Below, piece after piece: positions 58,592-64,000 of a stretch of 64,000 nt of DNA. Below the pieces are notes generated by a model, which saw only the letters and a list, made by a program, of their open reading frames with translations, ran no database searches and was not told the DNA's origin. Positions within the stretch are counted from its first letter, which is position 1; each line of letters opens with the position of its first letter. The translations under genes were made by a program, and so were the position numbers. Source of the stretch: Pseudomonas lactucae. Lineage in GTDB: Bacteria > Pseudomonadota > Gammaproteobacteria > Pseudomonadales > Pseudomonadaceae. The stretch spans positions 1-64,000 of the forward strand of contig NZ_JAFHKI010000002.1 of NCBI RefSeq assembly GCF_016937615.1, given 5' to 3'.

Positions 58592-61500
58592 TGCGCGGTT
58601 TGAAAATAGCGGGGCTCGCCGTGCTGGCCGTCCTCGTTTTATTGTTATTGGCGCTGTGGACGGTGCTGGGTAGTCAGGCCGGCAGTCGCTGGGCCTTGAG
58701 CCAGGTGCCGGGCTTGAGCGTGGAGAATTTTGAGGGCCATCTGGGAGGCCAGTGGCGTGCCGATCATCTGTTGTGGCAGCAAGACGGCAGCCATGTGGAG
58801 CTTAAAGCGCCGACATTCGATTGGTCGCCGGCCTGCCTGATGCGCATGACCCTGTGCGTCAATCGGTTGGATGTGGAACAGGTCAGCCTGCAATTTCCAC
58901 CGAGTACCGAAGACAGCGGCGGCCCTATCACGTTGCCGGATCTAAAATTGCCGGTTGCCCTCCAGTTGGGCGACATTCGCGTCGGTAGCCTGCTGTTTAA
59001 CGGCAGCGAAGAACTCAAGGGCCTTCACCTGGCGGCGCATTGGACCGCCGCGGCCTGCAGATCGATTCGGTGCACCTGCAACGCGACGATCTGGTGCTGG
59101 ACCTGGCCGGCCTGCTGCAGCCCACTGGCCAGTGGCCGCTGACCGCCAGCGGCAACCTGAGCCTGCCTTATGCACCCGGCGGCGCGCCGTGGACAGTCGC
59201 ACTCAAGGTCGATGGCGACCTGCTCAAGACCCTCAAGCTCGACGCCGACAGCAGCGGCTATTTCCCTGCCAGGCTTAGCGGCGAGTTGCAGCCGCTGGTG
59301 GAAAACCTCCCGGCCTCCGTGCACATCACCGCCGATGGCTTCAAGCCCAGCGCCGAGTTGCCCGACACCCTGCAACTCAACCAGCTCGACCTCACCGCCA
59401 AAGGCGACCTGAAAAACGGTTACCAATTGCTCGGCAAGGCCGTGCTGCCGGCGGAAAAAGGCCCGGTGGACCTGTTGCTGCAAGGCAAGGTCGACGCCAA
59501 GGGCGCGCAGATTGCCGGCCTGGACCTGACGGCCGGCGACAAGCAGAGCCTCAAGCTCGCGGCCCAGCTGGATTGGCAACAAGGCTTCAGTGCCGACGCC
59601 AGGATCGAGTGGCTCGACTTCCCGTGGCATCGCCTCTATCCGGTGATTGACGAGCCGCAGGTTGCGTTGCGTACGTTCACGGGTGAAATTTCCTATAAAG
59701 ACGGCAACTACCTGGGCAATCTCAAGGCCGACCTCGACGGCCCCGCGGGCAAGTTCAATGTGGTCACGCCGTTCAGTGGCGACCTCACGCAGATCTTCCT
59801 GCCCGAACTCAAACTGACTGCCGGTCAGGGCAAGGCCGAAGGGCACCTGAACCTGCAGTTCGCCGATGGCATCGTCTGGGACACCGCGCTGGATCTATCG
59901 GCGCTGAACCCGGCCTACTGGGTCGCGGAGCTTCCCGGCACCCTGGCCGGGCCGCTGCGCAGCAAAGGCGAGTTCAAGAATGAACAGCTCAAGCTCAACG
60001 CCGACCTCGACCTCAAGGGCCGCCTGCGCGGCCAAACCGCCGTGCTCGCGGCCAAGGCCGATGGCGCGGGCGAGCAGTGGACCCTCGCCAACCTGGACAT
60101 CCGTCTGGGCGATAACCGCATCAACGGCAGCGGCAGTCTGCAACAGCGCCTGGCCGGCAGATCGACATCAAGCTTGCGCGCCTGGCCCAGCTATGGCCGC
60201 AATTGCGCGGCCAGGTCAACGGCCGCCTCGACGTGGCGGGCAGTCTCAAGGCGCCACACGGCAAACTCGACCTCAAGGGCCAGCAATTGGCGTTCGCCGA
60301 CAACCGCCTGCAAAGCCTCAGCCTCGGCGCCACCCTGGATAACGCCCAGCGCGCGAGCATCGAACTCAAGGGCAGCGGCATCCAGAGCGGCGACACCCAG
60401 GTCGGCACCCTCACGGCCAGCGCCCAGGGCGACATCAAGCATCAAAAAGTCCAATTGGACCTCGCCGGGCCGTTGGTCAAGCTGGCCTTGGCCCTGGACG
60501 GCAACCTCGACAAAGGCAACTGGCGCGGACGCCTGGCCAGCGGTGACGTACAAGCCGGTGGTCAGGACTGGAAGCTGCAGGCCCCGGCGAAGATCGAGCG
60601 CCTGGCCGACGGCAAGCTGACCTTTGCCGCCCATTGCTGGGTCTCCGGCGCGGCCAGCCTGTGCGGCGAAGACCAACGGCTGATGCCGGAACCCCGGTTG
60701 CGCTACCACCTCAAGCAATTCCCCCTCGACAGCCTGGCGGCGTTTTTGCCCAAAGACTTCGCCTGGCAGGGCAAGCTCAATGCCGATCTGCAACTGGACC
60801 TGCCCGACAGTGGCCCCAAAGGCCTGGTCTCGGTGGATGCCGGTGGCGGCACCTTGCGCGTCAAGGACAAGGACCAGTGGCTGGATTTCCCCTATGACAC
60901 GCTCAAGCTGGAAACCACCCTCAACCCCAAACGCATCGACGCCCAGTTGAACTTTCGCGGGGGCAAACTCGGTGAGTTGCTGTTGCAGGCGCAGATCAAC
61001 CCGCTGCCGAAGAACAAGCCGATCAGCGGTAATTTCAGCCTCACCGGCCTCGACCTTGCCGTGGCGCGACCCTTTCTGCCGATGGTGGAAACCCTCAGCG
61101 GCAAACTCAACGGCAATGGGCGCATCTCTGGCGGCCTGCTGGCGCCGCAGGTTAATGGCAGCGTGAACCTGATCGGCGGCGAAGTCTCCGGGCCCGAACT
61201 GCCGGTCAGTTTCGAAGGCCTGAACGTGCAGGCGCAGATCGCCGGCGACGGCGTCCAGCTCAACGGTGGCTGGCGCAGCGGCAAGGCCGGGCGGGGCAGC
61301 CTCAAGGGGCGGATCGACTGGGGCCAGGCCCTGGCGGTGGACTTGAGCTTGCAAGGCGCGTACTTGCCAGTGACGGTGGAGCCTTACGCCGAGCTGGAAG
61401 TGGCGCCCGACCTGAAGATCACCCTCAAGGACGACAAACTGGCGATTGCCGGCAAGGTACAGATCCCGCGAGGCAACATCACCGTGCGCGAACTGCCGCC

Positions 61501-62260
61501 ATCGACCGTCAAGGTCTCGGATGACACCGTGATCATCGGCAGCCAGACCGAAGAGGGCAAGCCGCCGATGGCCATGGCCATGGATATCGACGTGGCGGTG
61601 GGCGACGACCAGCTCAACTTCACAGGCTTCGGCCTCACCGCCAAGGTGCAGGGCCATGTGCATATCGGCGACAACCTGGACACCCGTGGCGAGTTGTGGC
61701 TCAACGACGGCCGCTACCGCGCCTACGGTCAGAAACTCGACGTACGCCGTGCGCGCCTGCTGTTCGCCGGGCCCCTGGACCAGCCGTACCTGGATATCGA
61801 AGCCATCCGCAAGACCGACGACGTGGTGGCCGGTATCCGCCTCAGCGGCAGCGCCGAACAACCCACCACGCAAATCTTCTCGGAACCGGCCATGAGCCAG
61901 GAGCAGGCGCTGTCCTACCTGGTATTGGGGCGCCCGCTGAGCACCACCGGCGAAGACAACAACGTGCTCGCCCAGGCCGCCCTGGGCCTGGGCTTGATGG
62001 GCAGCGCCGGAGTCACGTCCGACCTGGCCAAGAACCTGGGCATCCAGGATTTTGAACTCGATACCCAGGGCAGTGGCAACAACACTGCGGTGGTGGCCAG
62101 CGGCAAGATCACCGAGAAGCTCAGCCTGCGTTACGGGGTAGGGGTGTTCGAACCGGCCAGCACCATTGCCTTGCGCTACCTGCTGAGCAAGAAGGTCTAC
62201 CTGGAAGTGGCCAGTGGCGTGGCCAGCTCGCTGGATATCTTCTACAAACGGGATTTTTGA
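58591..62260 (+). CDS. tamB: Translocation and assembly module inner-membrane protein TamB (two apparent deletions)
   Basis: TamB spans the periplasm from an N-terminal inner-membrane helix (LAVLAVLVLLLLALWTVLG) as a long beta-taco, ending in the DUF490 domain. With two restored bases it is 1223 residues. C-terminal signatures include ELPPSTVKVSDDTVIIG, YRAYGQKLDVRRARLLFAGP, MSQEQALSYLVLGRPL and LRYLLSKKVYLEVASG. Breaks: about 59051 (CCGCCGGCC read as CCGCGGCC) and 60158 (GGCCAGATCGA read as GGCAGATCGA). The second has the same local sequence as the break in the RND gene. A short REP hairpin follows the stop. Confidence 0.93.
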
Positions 62261-62278
62261 TCCTGTCGCGGTAAAAAA

Positions 62279-62307
62279 ATGTGGGAGGGGCACTGCCCTC
62301 CCACATT
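62279..62307 (+). terminator. REP-derived terminator after tamB
   Basis: AATGTGGGAGGG / CCCTCCCACATT with a GCACTG loop and a preceding A run, followed by GTTTCG. Likely ends tamAB transcription. Confidence 0.75.
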
Positions 62308-62371
62308 GTTTCGTATTTCACCTCTTTCCTGAACAAATACCAAGCAACCTAATTATTCCATTTGACTTTCG

Positions 62372-62383
62372 CTGCCTAGGCAG
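62372..62383. promoter_or_regulatory. MarR operator 1
   Basis: CTGCCTAGGCAG is a perfect 12-base palindrome, extended to the right by TAA. An identical copy lies 33 bases downstream. Confidence 0.78.
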
Positions 62384-62404
62384 TAACATCTCGTCATACA
62401 TTCA

Positions 62405-62416
62405 CTGCCTAGGCAG
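62405..62416. promoter_or_regulatory. MarR operator 2
   Basis: A second perfect CTGCCTAGGCAG palindrome followed by TAA, 18 bases before the MarR ATG. Centre-to-centre spacing of 33 bases (about three helical turns) puts both copies on one DNA face. Confidence 0.78.
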
Positions 62417-62433
62417 TAATAAGGTGACTTCCG

Positions 62434-62907
62434 ATGCCCCACTTCACCCCTGCTAATTTCCACAACTGCCACCTCGGCCTATTGCTCGGCCGCGCCGCGA
62501 TCCTCAAGGACCGCATCATCGACACCCATATGGAACCCCACGGCATCACCGCCGCGCAGTTCAAGGTGTTGATCATCATGGCGCAGTTCGGTGTCGACAC
62601 CCCGGCGGAGCTGTGCCGCCACCTGTCGCTGGACAGCGGTTCGATGACGCGCATGCTCGACCGGCTGGAGCAAAAAGACCTGCTCAGCCGCAAGCGCTCG
62701 GAACTCGACCGTCGCCAAGTGCAGTTGGTGTTGACCCCTGACGGTCAGCGCCTGGCGGACCTGCTGCCGTTCATCGGCGCCCAGGCGTTGAACCAGTTGG
62801 CCGGCGCACTGGAGCCGGGCGAGCTGGAATCCCTGGAGCGGATCCTCAAGAAAATTCTGATAGCTGCCGGTGACCCCATCACTATCCAGCGGGTAGGTAA
62901 TAAATGA
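62434..62907 (+). CDS. MarR-family transcriptional repressor of an efflux operon
   Basis: The 157-residue winged-helix protein has VDTPAELCRHLSLDSGSMTRMLDRLEQ, here seen as ELCRHLSLDSGSMTRMLDRL, as the recognition helix region, and the beta-wing KRSELDRRQVQLVLTPDG. Two identical palindromes immediately upstream suggest autorepression. Its stop overlaps the start of an efflux outer-membrane gene (ATGA), so it controls and is co-translated with an efflux system continuing past the window. The inducing compounds are unknown. Confidence 0.92.
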   Translation: MPHFTPANFHNCHLGLLLGRAAILKDRIIDTHMEPHGITAAQFKVLIIMAQFGVDTPAELCRHLSLDSGSMTRMLDRLEQKDLLSRKRSELDRRQVQLVLTPDGQRLADLLPFIGAQALNQLAGALEPGELESLERILKKILIAAGDPITIQRVGNK

Positions 62908-64000
62908 ATACACGTGCCCTTTGCCTGGTGCTCGCGGCCATGAGCCTGGCCGGTTGCGCCAACTACAGCGGCCTTGACACCCAGGGCCAGCGCCTCGACG
63001 CCAACACGCTGCAGACCGGCAAGTCGCTGAGTGGCGTGGCCTTGTCGCCCGCCGCCTGGCCGGCAGCCGATTGGTGGAAAAGCCTCGGCGACCCCCAACT
63101 CGACGGCTTGATCCGCGAAGCCCTGCAAAACAGCCCCGATATGCAAGTGGCCGACGCCCGTGCCCATCAGGCCCAGGCGGCTGCCTATGCCGCGAACGCC
63201 GCGCGCATGCCGACGCTGGACGCCAGCGCCGGTGTCAGCCGTTCGCGCCTGGCCCGTGACCAGGACCCGCGAGGCGAGGGCGATGCCTATTCCACCGTGC
63301 GTAATATCAGCGCCAGCTTCAATTACACCTTCGACCTCTGGGGCGGCCAGCGCGCCACCTGGGAAGCCGCGCTGGGCCAGGCGCGCGCCGCCGAAGTCGA
63401 CCAACAGGCCGCGCGCCTGACCCTCGCCGCCGACGTGGCCAAGGCCTACAGCGACCTGGGACAGGCGCACATCGTGCGTGACCTGGCCGCCGATGACCTC
63501 AAGCGCACCCGGCAAATGCTCGACTTGAGCAAGCGCCGCCTGGATTCAGGCATCGACAGCCACTACCAGTACCAGCAGACCGAGAGCCTGGAAGCCAGCT
63601 CGCAGTCGCAACTGATCGACGCGGAAAAACAACTGCAGAGCGCCAGGATTGCCTTGGCGGTGTTGCTCGGCAAAGGTCCGGATCGCGGCGATGAACTGGC
63701 GCGCCCCAACGTGTTGAAACCTGCCGCCGTCGCCGTGCCTTCGGTGCTGCCCGCCGAACTGCTGGGTCGTCGTCCGGACCTGATCGCCGCGCGCTGGCGA
63801 GTCGAGGCCGCGAGCAAGGACATCGCCGCCAGCAAGACACGCTTCTACCCCAACCTCAACTTGAGCGCGAGCGCCGGGGCCGAGTCGTTGCTGGGGGATG
63901 CGATGTTTGGCTCGGCTAGTCGTTTCTTCAATATCGCACCGACTGTTTCGCTGCCGATCTTCGACGGCGGTCGCCTGCGCGCCGACCTCGATGCCCGCGA
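62904..64000 (+). CDS. Efflux outer-membrane factor, NodT family (3' end outside window)
   Basis: The first 365 residues are present and open to the window edge. A lipoprotein signal ends in MSLAGC (Cys about residue 18). The OEP fold follows: FDLWGGQRATWEAALGQAR, LLGRRPDLIAARWRVEAA and SLPIFDGGRLRADLDAR match NodT channels. Placement behind a MarR gene is typical of EmrAB/FusC-type drug or aromatic-acid efflux operons in Pseudomonas, whose membrane pump genes would follow downstream. It is distinct in sequence from the channel at 1572. Confidence 0.92.
   Translation, partial: MNTRALCLVLAAMSLAGCANYSGLDTQGQRLDANTLQTGKSLSGVALSPAAWPAADWWKSLGDPQLDGLIREALQNSPDMQVADARAHQAQAAAYAANAARMPTLDASAGVSRSRLARDQDPRGEGDAYSTVRNISASFNYTFDLWGGQRATWEAALGQARAAEVDQQAARLTLAADVAKAYSDLGQAHIVRDLAADDLKRTRQMLDLSKRRLDSGIDSHYQYQQTESLEASSQSQLIDAEKQLQSARIALAVLLGKGPDRGDELARPNVLKPAAVAVPSVLPAELLGRRPDLIAARWRVEAASKDIAASKTRFYPNLNLSASAGAESLLGDAMFGSASRFFNIAPTVSLPIFDGGRLRADLDAR

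Overview
The window is chromosomal DNA from a Pseudomonas of the fluorescens group. The clearest marker is the block folD - tRNA-Arg/His/Leu/His - tig - clpP - clpX - lon - hupB - ppiD. Supporting markers are REP/REPIN palindromes of the GTGGGAGGGGGCTTGC type with their RAYT transposase, a Fur-controlled PrrF-type small RNA, leucine/isovalerate (liu) genes with a MerR-type LiuR, and high GC with GCC/GGC-rich codons. No rRNA, CRISPR array, prophage or plasmid function is seen.

Layout. 1-1570: 3' part of an M20 carbamoylase/amidohydrolase, then a RAYT transposase between two REPINs. 1572-7368: RND efflux operon (pump, adaptor, outer-membrane factor; minus strand). 7563-9984: small lipoproteins and pbpG. 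10189-20722: folD, tRNA cluster, protein quality-control block (tig, clpPX, lon with a heat-shock type promoter, hupB, ppiD) and an odd tRNA-Asp-like element. 20930-29312: lipoprotein, 3' remnant of aceE, AraC regulator with a nitrilase-fold protein, fadH, a D-cysteine desulfhydrase/ACC deaminase relative, cytochrome b561. 29485-32405: 2-aminoethylphosphonate genes phnW-phnX with a divergent LysR gene. 32505-41602: YebC paralogue, LRR protein kinase with a ZapE-like ATPase, ECF sigma/anti-sigma pair divergent from a catalase-like peroxidase and cytochrome b561, M14 carboxypeptidase, PrrF RNA, XRE/S24-like repressor. 41599-51174: liuABCD, divergent acyl-CoA synthetase, a scar region, liuE and liuR; LiuR-type boxes sit before both arms. 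51255-64000: LysR gene with a divergent acyl-CoA dehydrogenase, a PstS-OmpA fusion, xthA, a GNAT gene, tamA-tamB, and a MarR gene with the start of another efflux outer-membrane factor.

Data quality matters here. Nine otherwise conserved genes (the first gene, RND pump, lon, liuD, liuB, liuA, liuE, a LysR gene, tamB) are broken at 15 points. Each break looks like the loss of one base (once two) from a short G or C run, and restoring them gives whole codons and family-typical lengths. I read these as sequencing or assembly indels and annotate each gene across its full span. The aceE fragment at 21741 is different: it lacks its first half and looks like real decay.
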